45,045 bases of DNA, from assembly GCA_001683985.1 (NCBI GenBank), contig MAEO01000053.1:1-45045 (forward strand). Direction: 5' to 3'. The notes beneath the pieces were generated by a model, which made no database searches, was not told the DNA's origin, and saw nothing but the letters and a program-made list of their open reading frames with translations. The stretch comes from Smithella sp. M82. Its GTDB lineage: Bacteria; Desulfobacterota; Syntrophia; Syntrophales; Smithellaceae. Position 1 is the first letter of the stretch. Every line of letters begins with the position of its first letter. The position numbers were made by a program, and so were the translations under genes. Below, one piece after another: positions 35,611-45,045 of this stretch.

Positions 35611-38202
35611 ATGACACCATACACCAGAGTAAGCACAGGAATTAAGGGGCTGGATGAAATTCTCAGTTATCTCCAAATGGGAGACAATGTCGTTTTGCAG
35701 GTTGACGATATCGAAGACTATAAAAAATTTGTCGATCCTTACGTTAAAACAGCTCTGGCCAAAAATCGCCGGCTGGTTTACATGCGCTTTGCCAATCACG
35801 CGCCTGTTCTGGAAGACAACAAAAAAATAAAAATGTATAAGCTCAACGCCAACAAAGGCTTTGAATCCTTTTCCACCCAGGTGCATAATATTGTCCGGGA
35901 TGAAGGCAGGGATGTTTTCTACGTATTTGACTGTTTGTCGGATCTGCTGATTGCCTGGGCAACCGATTTGATGATCGGGAATTTTTTTGTCATCACCTGT
36001 CCGTATTTGTTCGAACTTAACACAGTAGCATATTTCGCTATTTTGCGCAGCCGTCACTCCTTCAAAACCGTGGCGCGAATCCGGGAAACAACGCAGGTTC
36101 TTTTGGATATTTACAATAATAAAGGTAAAATATACATTCATCCGCTCAAAGCGTGGAAACGCTACACTCCCACGATGTATCTTCCCCATGTTATGAAAGC
36201 TGAAAAATTTGTTCCCATCCTCAACAGCGCCGACGCGGCCAACATCTTGTCTTTCCTGACTGATAAAAACGTCACCAGCGGTGTGCGGAATCTTGACTAC
36301 TGGGATCGTATTTTTCTCAAGGCAAATACTATTATGGAAGATCCGAAAGCCGTACAGGAAAAGCAGGATATGGTGGAAACTCTTTCCCGGGTCATGATCG
36401 GACGGGAAAAAAGAATGTTGGCTCTGGTCAAAGAATATTTTACACTTGAGGATTTGCTCGAAATCAAAAAACGTCTCATCGGAACCGGTTTCATCGGCGG
36501 GAAATCGGTGGGCATGCTTCTGGCACGCAATATCCTGCGCAAAGACCCCTCAATGGACTGGCCCCAGGTATTGGAAATGCACGATTCTTTTTATATCGGC
36601 TCGGACATTTTTTATTCCTATATAGTGCAAAACGGATGGTGGAAACTTCTGATGGCACACAAAACGGAAGAGGGGTATTTCGAAGTCGCCCGCGAACTCA
36701 AAAGCAAAATGCTGCACGGCGTCTTCCCGGACGAGATCAAAGAACAATTTCAACTCATGCTGGAATATTATGGCCAGGCACCGATCATCGTCCGTTCCAG
36801 TTCGCTTCTGGAAGATGCTTTCGGCAACGCTTTTGCCGGAAAATACGAAAGTTATTTTTGCGTCAACCAGGGAACACCTGAGGAACGCTATAAAAATTTC
36901 GAAATTGCGGTGCGCAAGATTTTCGCGTCGACGATGAACGAAGACGCTCTGACCTACCGTTTGCAGCGTGGCATGGCCCAGCAGGATGAACAAATGGCCT
37001 TGCTCGTGCAGCGTGTATCCGGATCCCATCACGAAAATTATTTTTTTCCGGATATTGCGGGGGTCGGCCTGTCCTATAACACGTTCGTCTGGCAAAAGGG
37101 AATGGACCCCAAAGCCGGCCTGCTGCGGATTGTTTTTGGTCTCGGCACCCGGGCCGTCAATCGTGTGGAAAATGATTACCCGCGCATTGTCGCCCTCGAT
37201 GCCCCGCTCGTCAAACCCTTCAATAAACCGGAAGATATGAAGCGTTTCTCCCAGAATGAAGTTGACTTGCTGAATCTGCAGAAAAATGAATTCCAGACAG
37301 TGCCGGCCGACGAACTGATTTCCAATATGGAATCGCACCTCTTGAACCTTATCGCCATTCGCGACGCCGCCGCATCCGAATATTACCGGTCGCTGGGACG
37401 GAAAACAAAGGACGCCTGGATTCTGACGTTTGACGAACTATTTCAAAACACACCTTTCGCCAAGACCATGTCTAAAATGCTCAAGAAACTGGAACAGGTA
37501 TACCGTTATCCGGTGGATATCGAATTCACAGCAAACTCTGACCATGAGAGACAGCTAAGAATTAATCTTCTGCAGTGCCGACCGTTCCAAACCAAAGGGC
37601 ATTACAGCCGCCTCCAATTACCCGAAAAAATAAACAAAAACAAAATTCTCTTTCAGCAGGAGGCAAACTTCATGGGTGGCAGCATCTACCAGGCCATATC
37701 CCGGATCATTTATATTGATCCCAAGGGTTACGCAAAGTTAAGTGTCTCGGAAAAACACGAGGTTGCGCGACTCACAGGAAAATTGAACAAGCAGATCGGC
37801 AACCGTGAAAAAATGCCGACGATTCTCCTGGGGCCGGGACGCTGGGGAACAACCACCCCGGCAATGGGTGTTCCTATCACGTTTTCGGAAATCAATAACA
37901 TTACCGCTATCGGTGAAATAGCCTATCAGGAAGGGTCTTTGATTCCCGATTTATCCTTCGGCACGCATTTTTTCCAGGACATGGTCGAAATGGATATATT
38001 TTACATGGCCATATATCCAGAGAGAAAAGATGTCATTTTCAATTTGGCGTGGCTGGAAAAACAGTCCAATATCTTCACCGACCTGATGCCTGATGATCAA
38101 AAATACAAGTCTGTAATGAAGGTATATGATTTAAGAACAAAAGATCTGCGCCTGCTCTCGGATATTGTAACGCAGAAAATGATTTGCTTTTCCAATAAAT
38201 AG
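35611..38202 (+). CDS. Degenerate KaiC-like domain fused to a PEP-synthase-type ATP-grasp domain
   Basis: An 863-residue protein without an established function. Residues 1-230 resemble a RecA/KaiC fold (RVSTGIKGLDEILSYLQMGDNVVLQ), but the Walker A loop is missing: DDIEDYKKF stands where GxxGxGKT would be. Residues about 290-660 form an ATP-grasp domain of the PEP synthase/pyruvate phosphate dikinase type, with IIVRSSSLLEDAFGNAFAGKYES near 392 and LLQCRPFQTKG near 650. The phosphohistidine swivelling domain and the PEP-binding barrel of true PEP synthases are absent. The last 200 residues contain LLGPGRWGTTTPAMG near 738 and have no clear match. It is divergent from glnN2 and convergent with gdhA, with nitrogen-type promoter elements upstream, so a role linked to nitrogen or energy status is inferred. 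Confidence 0.8.
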   Translation: MTPYTRVSTGIKGLDEILSYLQMGDNVVLQVDDIEDYKKFVDPYVKTALAKNRRLVYMRFANHAPVLEDNKKIKMYKLNANKGFESFSTQVHNIVRDEGRDVFYVFDCLSDLLIAWATDLMIGNFFVITCPYLFELNTVAYFAILRSRHSFKTVARIRETTQVLLDIYNNKGKIYIHPLKAWKRYTPTMYLPHVMKAEKFVPILNSADAANILSFLTDKNVTSGVRNLDYWDRIFLKANTIMEDPKAVQEKQDMVETLSRVMIGREKRMLALVKEYFTLEDLLEIKKRLIGTGFIGGKSVGMLLARNILRKDPSMDWPQVLEMHDSFYIGSDIFYSYIVQNGWWKLLMAHKTEEGYFEVARELKSKMLHGVFPDEIKEQFQLMLEYYGQAPIIVRSSSLLEDAFGNAFAGKYESYFCVNQGTPEERYKNFEIAVRKIFASTMNEDALTYRLQRGMAQQDEQMALLVQRVSGSHHENYFFPDIAGVGLSYNTFVWQKGMDPKAGLLRIVFGLGTRAVNRVENDYPRIVALDAPLVKPFNKPEDMKRFSQNEVDLLNLQKNEFQTVPADELISNMESHLLNLIAIRDAAASEYYRSLGRKTKDAWILTFDELFQNTPFAKTMSKMLKKLEQVYRYPVDIEFTANSDHERQLRINLLQCRPFQTKGHYSRLQLPEKINKNKILFQQEANFMGGSIYQAISRIIYIDPKGYAKLSVSEKHEVARLTGKLNKQIGNREKMPTILLGPGRWGTTTPAMGVPITFSEINNITAIGEIAYQEGSLIPDLSFGTHFFQDMVEMDIFYMAIYPERKDVIFNLAWLEKQSNIFTDLMPDDQKYKSVMKVYDLRTKDLRLLSDIVTQKMICFSNK

Positions 38203-38257
38203 TTGCCTAGTGAAATTCCCCTTGGCAAGCCGCGGGGGATTCTGCAGAGGATTTCGC

Positions 38258-38290
38258 TAAAAAAGCCGCAGCCACAACATGGCTGCGGCT
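38258..38290 (-). terminator. Rho-independent terminator between gdhA and the ATP-grasp gene
   Basis: AGCCGCAGCCA (38264-38274) and TGGCTGCGGCT (38280-38290) form a perfect 11-bp stem with a 5-base loop. On the minus strand six T follow, giving a strong terminator for gdhA. On the plus strand it can fold too, ending the convergent ATP-grasp transcript less efficiently. Confidence 0.9.
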
Positions 38291-38311
38291 CAAATTAAAT
38301 TGTAATATTTT

Positions 38312-39679
<1,368 letters not shown>

Positions 39680-39700
39680 CTAGAATAATAATTATTTCCT

Positions 39701-40039
39701 TCATGCATTCGCTATACATGGTATAGCTGTTTTAAAGGAAAGAACATCGATTCGGGCAATGGAAAGGCTGATTTTATCCCGGACGCGCGCGTTATTGATC
39801 TCATCCATACCCATGTTAGTAATAATTCTGCCGCCGCGTCGACCGACAAATTCAGTCAGTCCTCTTTCATCCATAAGCTTAAGATGATAGCGAACAGTTC
39901 TTTCACTTAGGTGAACCCCTCTTTCTTGCATTTTTCTCGCAATTAACCTTGCCCCCAAGGGGGTAGGATTTTTATTCAGTATCTTTAAAATCAATACGAC
40001 TTTCCTTTCTATGTCTTCCAGATTAAATAGTTGTTTCAT
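39701..40039 (-). CDS. NrpR-like winged helix-turn-helix protein lacking the effector domain
   Basis: A 112-residue protein whose residues 8-75 match the winged helix of the NrpR nitrogen repressors (ILKILNKNPTPLGARLIARKMQERGVHLSERTVRYHLKLMDERGLTEFVG). NrpR normally continues into one or two NRD domains of about 230 residues that bind 2-oxoglutarate. Here only the beginning of that linker (ISLSIARIDVLSF) is present before the stop codon, and the gdhA ribosome binding site follows at once. No frameshifted remainder is seen. It could be a stand-alone DNA-binding regulator of gdhA, or a truncated gene kept by chance. A perfect inverted repeat lies 9 bases before its start. Confidence 0.75.
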   Translation of the reverse strand: MKQLFNLEDIERKVVLILKILNKNPTPLGARLIARKMQERGVHLSERTVRYHLKLMDERGLTEFVGRRGGRIITNMGMDEINNARVRDKISLSIARIDVLSFKTAIPCIANA

Positions 40040-40047
40040 AAGGCAAT

Positions 40048-40063
40048 CGGCAATTGTTTGCCG
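40048..40063. promoter_or_regulatory. Inverted repeat before the NrpR-like gene, candidate operator
   Basis: CGGCAATTGTTTGCCG has perfect 6-bp arms around TTGT and lies just before the start codon of the NrpR-like gene, where bound protein would block the ribosome binding site or transcription start. It may be the site for that protein acting on itself and gdhA. Related TTGCCG half-sites occur at 35440-35450 and 35464-35475. Confidence 0.4.
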
Positions 40064-40094
40064 TATCTATACATAGAAATAACATATTTGTCAA

Positions 40095-40106
40095 AACAAA
40101 TTTGTT
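40095..40106. promoter_or_regulatory. ACAA-N2-TTGT palindrome upstream of the NrpR-like gene
   Basis: AACAAATTTGTT fits the ACAA-N2-TTGT pattern seen near the gltB and glnN2 promoters. It lies 56 bases before the NrpR-like start codon. The rest of this 467-base gap (40040-40506) holds an inverted repeat at 40135-40152 (TACAATT/AATTGTA arms) and one at 40263-40297 (CCGCACTCAT/ATGAGTACGG); otherwise it is A+T-rich and non-coding. Confidence 0.35.
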
Positions 40107-40506
40107 ATAAATTAATTAATAAGATTCAATAATGTACAATTTTTTAATTGTAAAAATAAACCATCATACAAAACAAACAATAATAGCGTTAATTAGAACT
40201 AAAAGATTAAAAAATATAAGCAGTTGATTGTCGGCAGAATAAGGTCTTTAAAAAAGATGTCACCGCACTCATTAAAAGAATAAGAGGATGAGTACGGTAT
40301 CATTTAATCTTTTGTGTTCGAATATAACTTGTATTGAATATCCTTCTCGCCTGAAAAGTCAGCTTTATCCGTCCGTATATGAAAATTTAATAATTTTGGC
40401 AGATTCCTTTTCTTTAACTGGAATAAGGCTCCATTCCGACAAGAAAAGTTGTTGAAAAATTACCGTAACCACTCTAAAGATAATTTATCAAATCTCAGGG
40501 GTGATT

Positions 40507-41646
40507 ATGATTTCCAAAAGAGCTTCCCAATTTACATCTTTCATTGTTATGGATATCATGGCAAAAACTGAGGAATTGGAGCGCAAAGGAGAACATGTTG
40601 TCCATCTGGAAGTAGGCGAACCCGATTTTCCCACACCAAAAGTCATCACTAAAACGGCAACCCAAGCTTTGCATGACAACAAAATCCGCTATACTCATGC
40701 TCTTGGACTTCTGGAACTAAGACAAGCCATTTGCGACTTTTACCTTAAAGAATATGGCGTTAATATTACACCTGATCAGATACTGGTTTCTACGGGAACT
40801 TCGCCGGCACTTTTGTTTGCAATGTTGGCTATCCTGGATCAAGGAGATGAAGTTATTATTTCTAATCCTCGCTATCCCTGTTATCAAAATTTTATTCTGG
40901 CGGCAGGTGGCAAAATTAAAGAAGTCCAAACATTCCCTGAAGATGGATTTCAATACCGCCCCAAAGATATAAAAAAGAATTTATCAGCCAGAACAAAGAC
41001 GATTTTAATTAATTCGCCATCGAATCCCACCGGTATTGTAATGAGTAAAGAGCAATTGCAGAATGTAGCGCAATTCGACAAACAGTATATTATTTCCGAT
41101 GAAATTTATCACGGTCTTGTTTACAAAGACCGTGCTCACTCCATTTTGGAATTTACAGATAAAGCATTTGTCATTAACGGTTTTTCCAAATTATACGCAA
41201 TGACCGGATGGCGTCTGGGATATTGCATTTTCCCCAAACAGTTTTCCCAAGTAATGCAGCGTATTCATCAGAATTTTATGATTTCTGCTAACGGTTTTAT
41301 TCAATGGGCGGGAATCGCCGCTCTGACCAAGGCCCAAAAAGACGTGGATAAAATGGTTAAGATTTATGATGAGCGCCGCCTTTATATGCTTACACGATTA
41401 AAAGACATGGGTTTTGTTATTCATGTCGAGCCGACCGGCGCTTTCTATGTGTTTGCCGACGCGCGACGTTTCTGCAAAGATTCATATAAGGAAGCATTTC
41501 GTATTACCGAAAAGGCTAAGGTCGGTGTTTCACCCGGTATTGATTTCGGCAGCGGCGGTGAAGGGTTTTTGCGTTTTTCCTACGCCAATTCTCTGGAAAA
41601 CATCAAAGAAGGATTAAACCGTCTGGAAAAATATCTGAATAAATAA
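40507..41646 (+). CDS. PLP-dependent class I/II aminotransferase
   Basis: A 379-residue aminotransferase of fold type I. Landmarks are LEVGEPDFPTP near residue 33, INSPSNPTGIV near 168, SDEIYHGLVY near 196, and the PLP lysine Lys228 in NGFSKLYAMTGWRLGY. The C-terminal RFSYANS segment carries the substrate-carboxylate arginine. An earlier in-frame GTG at 40501 exists, but ATG at 40507 is preferred because AGGGG lies 5-9 bases before it. It probably exchanges amino groups between glutamate and a 2-oxo acid (aspartate, aromatic or similar); substrate cannot be assigned. It lies next to gdhA but on the opposite strand, so co-regulation is uncertain. Confidence 0.92.
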   Translation: MISKRASQFTSFIVMDIMAKTEELERKGEHVVHLEVGEPDFPTPKVITKTATQALHDNKIRYTHALGLLELRQAICDFYLKEYGVNITPDQILVSTGTSPALLFAMLAILDQGDEVIISNPRYPCYQNFILAAGGKIKEVQTFPEDGFQYRPKDIKKNLSARTKTILINSPSNPTGIVMSKEQLQNVAQFDKQYIISDEIYHGLVYKDRAHSILEFTDKAFVINGFSKLYAMTGWRLGYCIFPKQFSQVMQRIHQNFMISANGFIQWAGIAALTKAQKDVDKMVKIYDERRLYMLTRLKDMGFVIHVEPTGAFYVFADARRFCKDSYKEAFRITEKAKVGVSPGIDFGSGGEGFLRFSYANSLENIKEGLNRLEKYLNK

Positions 41647-41789
41647 TCCTTGCTATTTAATAATAATACCTGTACAAGCTTCTCCAGTGATCGCGATAGT
41701 TATTTGCCTCCCCTCCTTTCTACCTCAGAAATTTCGGCAGGAAAATCCGACTAATCGTAACCGAATCCAATTTTAGAGCCATGTTTGCG

Positions 41790-41803
41790 GCCTGATTTCA
41801 GGC
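41790..41803 (+). promoter_or_regulatory. Short hairpin in the leader of the helicase gene
   Basis: GCCTGATTTCAGGC can form a 6-bp stem with a 2-base (effectively 4-base) loop about 100 bases before the helicase start codon; flanking GAGCC and GGCTC may extend it. It could be a leader structure, as cold-inducible helicase genes often have structured leaders. No match to a known riboswitch. Confidence 0.3.
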
Positions 41804-41904
41804 TCCCAATCATGACACACAGCGGTGTCTTCTCAACAACCGCAACGACTAGACCTGGGTTCAAATGTCACAAATACTGAAAGAAAGAGGAAAAAAGAAA
41901 GAAA

Positions 41905-43179
41905 ATGAGTTTTGAGAAGTTTGAGTTACATGCGAAAATAATGGCCTGCGTGCAAACGGCCGGCTATAAAGTACCAACACCAATTCAATTAGAATCAATC
42001 CCGCCGATTATGGAGGGCCGCGACGTTATGGGCATTGCCCAAACCGGAACGGGAAAAACAGCAGCTTTTGTGCTGCCGATTTTGCAACGCTTGATGCAGG
42101 GTTCACGCGGTTACGTCCGCGCGTTGATTATTGCGCCGACACGCGAGCTAAGCGAGCAAACCCATAATGCCATTAGGCAACTGGGACGTAGAACGAATCT
42201 GCGCAGCGCCTCCATTTACGGCGGCGTAAATATCAATGGTCAGATCAACAAACTGCGGAGAAATGTTGAAATCATCTCCGCTTGTCCCGGCCGTTTGCTG
42301 GATCACATCGTCCGCGGTACCGTGGATTTATCGAAGGTAGAAGTCTTGGTTCTCGATGAGGCTGATCATATGTTTGATATGGGCTTTCTGCCGGACATCA
42401 GAAAAATCGTGAAGCGCCTTCCCGCAAAGCGTCAGACCTTGCTGTTTTCCGCGACTATGCCTGAAGATATCCGCTTGCTCGCCAACGATCTGTTGATAAA
42501 TCCGGTGAATATTAAAATCGGCCACACAGTTCCGGTCGAAACCGTCACCCATCGTTTTTATCCGGTGCAAATGGACACCAAGATAAATTTATTGAAAGAT
42601 ATTCTTGATAAAACAGACATGGATTCCGTTCTGGTTTTTACGAGGACGAAATCGCGCGCCAAAAGCGTGGCTTTGCAACTGGATAAATCGGGATACAAAG
42701 TTACGTCACTTCATGGAAATTTAACACAGCAGAAACGACAGCAATCACTTGACGGATTTCGTGACGGCCGTTACGCAATAATGGTGGCAACCGATATTGC
42801 CGCCCGCGGCATTGATGTGACCAGAATTTCCCATGTCATCAATTACGACATGCCGGAAACCACGGATGCCTACACGCACCGCATCGGCCGGACGGGACGC
42901 GCCGACAAAACGGGCGATGCCTTTACTTTTGTAACAGGAGAAGACCTTGGACTTGCCCACTCTCTGAAAAAAGTGCTGGGAGAAAAGCTTGAGTACCAAA
43001 GCGTTGACGGATTAACTATCAGCATGCTTATTGACAGAGCTCCCTCGCGCCGTAACAGCAGAGGTAACGGTGGAAAGCCGAATAATGGCAGAAAGCTTTT
43101 TTCTCCCCAAGCGCGAGCCAACAGCAGGCCCAAGCAACGTTCTTTTGATTCTTCAAACCGCAGCCAGTGGGCACACTAA
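41905..43179 (+). CDS. DEAD-box ATP-dependent RNA helicase, RhlE-like
   Basis: A 424-residue RNA helicase that unwinds RNA duplexes with ATP. The Q motif GYKVPTPIQ, motif I AQTGTGKT near residue 46, PTRELSEQ, motif II DEAD near 151, motif III SAT near 184, and in the second domain LVFTRTKSRA, ARGIDV and HRIGRTGR near 330 are all present in order. The C-terminus beyond residue 375 is a basic tail rich in Arg, Asn and Gly. RhlE is preferred over CsdA or SrmB by length and the absence of a large extra domain. It may serve ribosome assembly or cold adaptation. Confidence 0.92.
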   Translation: MSFEKFELHAKIMACVQTAGYKVPTPIQLESIPPIMEGRDVMGIAQTGTGKTAAFVLPILQRLMQGSRGYVRALIIAPTRELSEQTHNAIRQLGRRTNLRSASIYGGVNINGQINKLRRNVEIISACPGRLLDHIVRGTVDLSKVEVLVLDEADHMFDMGFLPDIRKIVKRLPAKRQTLLFSATMPEDIRLLANDLLINPVNIKIGHTVPVETVTHRFYPVQMDTKINLLKDILDKTDMDSVLVFTRTKSRAKSVALQLDKSGYKVTSLHGNLTQQKRQQSLDGFRDGRYAIMVATDIAARGIDVTRISHVINYDMPETTDAYTHRIGRTGRADKTGDAFTFVTGEDLGLAHSLKKVLGEKLEYQSVDGLTISMLIDRAPSRRNSRGNGGKPNNGRKLFSPQARANSRPKQRSFDSSNRSQWAH

Positions 43180-43222
43180 AAAAAGTAAGCGACTACTGAT
43201 TGCTCTTGTTCCATATAAAACT

Positions 43223-43254
43223 AAGACTCTCCAAAGCTTGCCTGGGAGAGTCTT
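43223..43254 (+). terminator. Hairpin after the helicase gene
   Basis: AAGACTCTCC (43223-43232) and GGGAGAGTCTT (43244-43254) form a 10-bp stem around a 11-base loop, followed by AAATTA on the plus strand. It is a strong hairpin but without a clear T run, so termination is possible but not certain. Confidence 0.5.
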
Positions 43255-43343
43255 AAATTATGGGCGGCGGATCTTAATTATTTTGATTTATTGCTGATTT
43301 CCGGAATTCGCAGACGATGAATCAAGATCAGGGAGAATTATTC

Positions 43344-43520
43344 TCATAGACTCTTAGCGTTATCTTGAAAAAACGGAGCGCCGGTTCGACCTATCCACAT
43401 AACTGCCTCAATAAATTTTCTGTTGTCCGTTGCAGTTTTACCAGGATCGCTCTCTTTCCCAGGCAATGCATCCTTGATTCTCTCCCACTGATCATCCCTC
43501 AATACGTGCCTCTCCTGCAT
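43344..43520 (-). pseudogene. IS5-family transposase fragment (N-terminus only)
   Basis: A 58-codon frame on the minus strand reads MQERHVLRDDQWERIKDALP, then DPGKTATDNRKFIEAVMWIGRTGAP. This matches the N-terminal domain of IS5/IS427-type transposases, which usually continue for about 200 more residues with the DDE catalytic core. The conserved tryptophan-arginine stretch after TGAPW is lost and the frame ends after FFQDNAKSL. A ribosome binding site (AAGGGGG) is still present. No terminal inverted repeats were found, so it is a decayed insertion sequence. Confidence 0.75.
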
Positions 43521-43550
43521 CGCATACCCCCTTATTACGTTTTTTAGGCA

Positions 43551-43706
43551 ATGCTGTCACATTTCCTAATTGAATGGCGACAGAACCTAGCCAAAAAACA
43601 TATAGAAGAAATAAAAAAGACTGATACGGAATACACAGAATCCCAAAATATTCTTCGCAATATTAATGCGGAAATTTATATTCAGGCCGTAGTCGGATTC
43701 CGGTAG
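43551..43706 (+). other. Short unrecognised ORF next to the transposase fragment
   Basis: A 51-residue frame (MLSHFLIEWRQNLAKKHIEEIKKTD, ending AEIYIQAVVGFR) has a protein-like composition with a lysine- and glutamate-rich helix, but no family is recognised. It may be the remnant of a gene disrupted by the insertion sequence. The rest of 43521-44001 contains no gene I can support. Confidence 0.2.
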
Positions 43707-44001
43707 ATTTCACACTGATCTGGCAAAACAATCAATCTGGTGGTAGAGTAATGGTAGATATTGTTCTAGGCAAGCGCAAAGCGCATTTACAATGCCATGA
43801 TCAAAGGACTTCTGACACTTGAAGGGGAAGGGAAATATGTTTCATTTTTTATGGAAACCATGAATCATCTCAACCAAATCTTTACAAAGAAAAAAGCAAA
43901 ATGTGCAGGTTGCGATAAAAAGCCTGATTGCAGGCGCAGGATTACATGCAGATTTCACCAAATATCCGGATTTAACAGTTAAAACATGCAAGGAGGTGTT
44001 T

Positions 44002-45039
44002 ATGCTGTCGATCATCAGGTTTTTCTGGGTTGTATGCGGGATGCTGCTTCTGGGTTCCATAGCCTATGCTGAAGGCCACTGGAAACTTATAGAGTCAAAA
44101 GATGGCATTAATACATACAGGATGACCCACTCAGGAACCAATGTATGTACGTTTAAGGGTGTTGGTTTTATTGATGCCAAGATAGAAATCATCGGCGAGG
44201 TAATGCGTGATATTCCAGCTTATCCCGAATGGATGGCCAAGTTCAAGAAAACGACCATACTTAAAACTATTGATCGGAACACTTATGTTTTTCATGCAAT
44301 CCTGAAAACTCCAATCCCTTTTCAAGATAGAGATATCGTTATCCAAAACCAGACTAAGTACAATTACAACAACGGCTCAGCCCTCCTCACTTTCTGGTCG
44401 GCAAATAACTTCAACTATCCTAAACAGAAAGGCTACTTCAGGATAACCGAAATGGAAGGACAATATTACCTTGAATATTTCGGCAGAAATAAGACACGGA
44501 TTACCTGCCAGTACCGGTCCGATGCCGGTGGTAATATTCCTGTACTTTTGGCTAACGAGATAGAAATCAAACATTATCCGGCTCAAACTATTTCCGGTTT
44601 GCGCAAGATGGCGCAAAAGAAAAAGTATATAGATGCCGGTCTGGCCTCGTCCGAGCATGACCTGATTGAACGGATGCTGGACAACAAAAAAGATGTGGCA
44701 AATATATTGAAGAACAGGATCGGTGAATACATCATTGACCCAGTGTTACTGAATATGCTGTTTGAAATGACGACATCCAAAAAGATCATAGATAACGTAT
44801 ATGCTGCCCGTTCTGACTTTGCCGGCATTCGTCAGGGGATGGTCGATCTGTTAAATGTCGTTGCCGAAAAAGTGCATACCGAACAACAGAAACAAGAAGT
44901 TGATGCACTAACCGCCTATCTGGCAGAAAAGGAATTTGACACCTTTTTTTCCATGAATAAATTCATGCGTCTGGAGTTTGGACATTTGCGTATGTATTTA
45001 AAATTAAATCTTGACAGACATACGTATAATTTGTTATAA
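44002..45039 (+). CDS. Exported START-domain (lipid-binding-like) protein
   Basis: A 345-residue protein. The ATG at 44002-44004 is preferred over the earlier in-frame start at 43903: AGGAGG lies just upstream and it begins a clean signal peptide (MLSIIRFFWVVCGMLLLGSIAYA). Residues about 25-205 have the START-like pattern: W-K-L-I-E-SKDGINTY, GVGFIDAKIEIIGEVMRDIPAYPEWM, FHAILKTPIPFQDRDIV, and IPVLLANEIEIKHYPAQTISGLRKMA. The fold binds hydrophobic ligands such as lipids. The last 140 residues are helical and unassigned. No neighbouring gene explains its role. The downstream sequence ends within 6 bases of the stop codon. Confidence 0.8.
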   Translation: MLSIIRFFWVVCGMLLLGSIAYAEGHWKLIESKDGINTYRMTHSGTNVCTFKGVGFIDAKIEIIGEVMRDIPAYPEWMAKFKKTTILKTIDRNTYVFHAILKTPIPFQDRDIVIQNQTKYNYNNGSALLTFWSANNFNYPKQKGYFRITEMEGQYYLEYFGRNKTRITCQYRSDAGGNIPVLLANEIEIKHYPAQTISGLRKMAQKKKYIDAGLASSEHDLIERMLDNKKDVANILKNRIGEYIIDPVLLNMLFEMTTSKKIIDNVYAARSDFAGIRQGMVDLLNVVAEKVHTEQQKQEVDALTAYLAEKEFDTFFSMNKFMRLEFGHLRMYLKLNLDRHTYNLL

Positions 45040-45045
45040 AGACAC

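Noticed and set aside
35611-38202. Phosphoenolpyruvate synthase
   Set aside because: Only the ATP-grasp part is present; the phosphohistidine and PEP-binding domains needed for catalysis are absent.

Overview
The window looks like chromosome from an anaerobic deltaproteobacterium, most plausibly a Syntrophales relative such as Syntrophus or Smithella. This is an inference from moderate-to-low GC, the archaeal-style split glutamate synthase, two type III glutamine synthetases, an NrpR-type helix-turn-helix gene, corrinoid salvage genes and the intergenic palindromes. No 16S rRNA or other decisive marker is present.

Region 1 (about 73-10370, all minus strand) starts with an RNase D-like gene and a PP-loop ATPase gene broken by an in-frame TGA. 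A corrinoid scavenging and remodelling set follows: cobU, a CbiR-like phosphodiesterase, cobS, cobT, btuF, btuB with a cobalamin riboswitch in front of it, and btuD-btuC. No corrin ring synthesis genes are seen, so the set reads as uptake of foreign corrinoids, removal of the lower ligand (cbiR), and rebuilding of the nucleotide loop (cobU, cobS, cobT).

Region 2 (about 10370-14400) is accessory: a plus-strand acyl-CoA synthetase-like gene, a RelE/Phd-type toxin-antitoxin pair, an unrecognised ORF, and a two-gene nucleotidyltransferase module whose second gene is frameshifted.

Region 3 (14606-31509, minus strand) is a glutamine and glutamate block. A NifA-like sigma-54 activator with a GAF domain is followed by gltB1 (amidotransferase), gltB2 (FMN synthase), a fused GXGXG-GltD protein, glnN, carA, guaA, carB and purF. 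Nearly every gene makes glutamine or glutamate, or uses glutamine amide nitrogen. A near-consensus sigma-54 promoter precedes gltB1, and palindromes of the form ACAA-N2-TTGT lie before it and before the activator gene.

Region 4 (31734-41646) continues the theme: an N-terminally truncated class I amidotransferase that begins immediately after a degenerate tRNA-like gene, a second glnN, a decayed ammonium transporter (amt) start, a divergent gene for an unusual degenerate-KaiC plus ATP-grasp (PPDK_N) protein, gdhA with an upstream NrpR-like gene that has only the DNA-binding part, and a PLP aminotransferase. The same ACAA-N2-TTGT palindrome recurs between the divergent glnN2/amt and ATP-grasp genes, each side having a sigma-54-like promoter, and again upstream of the NrpR-like gene. 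The most interesting signal in the window is this apparent nitrogen regulon and its uncharacterised parts.

Region 5 (41905-45039) holds a DEAD-box RNA helicase, a fragment of an IS5-family transposase, and an exported START-like protein at the right edge.
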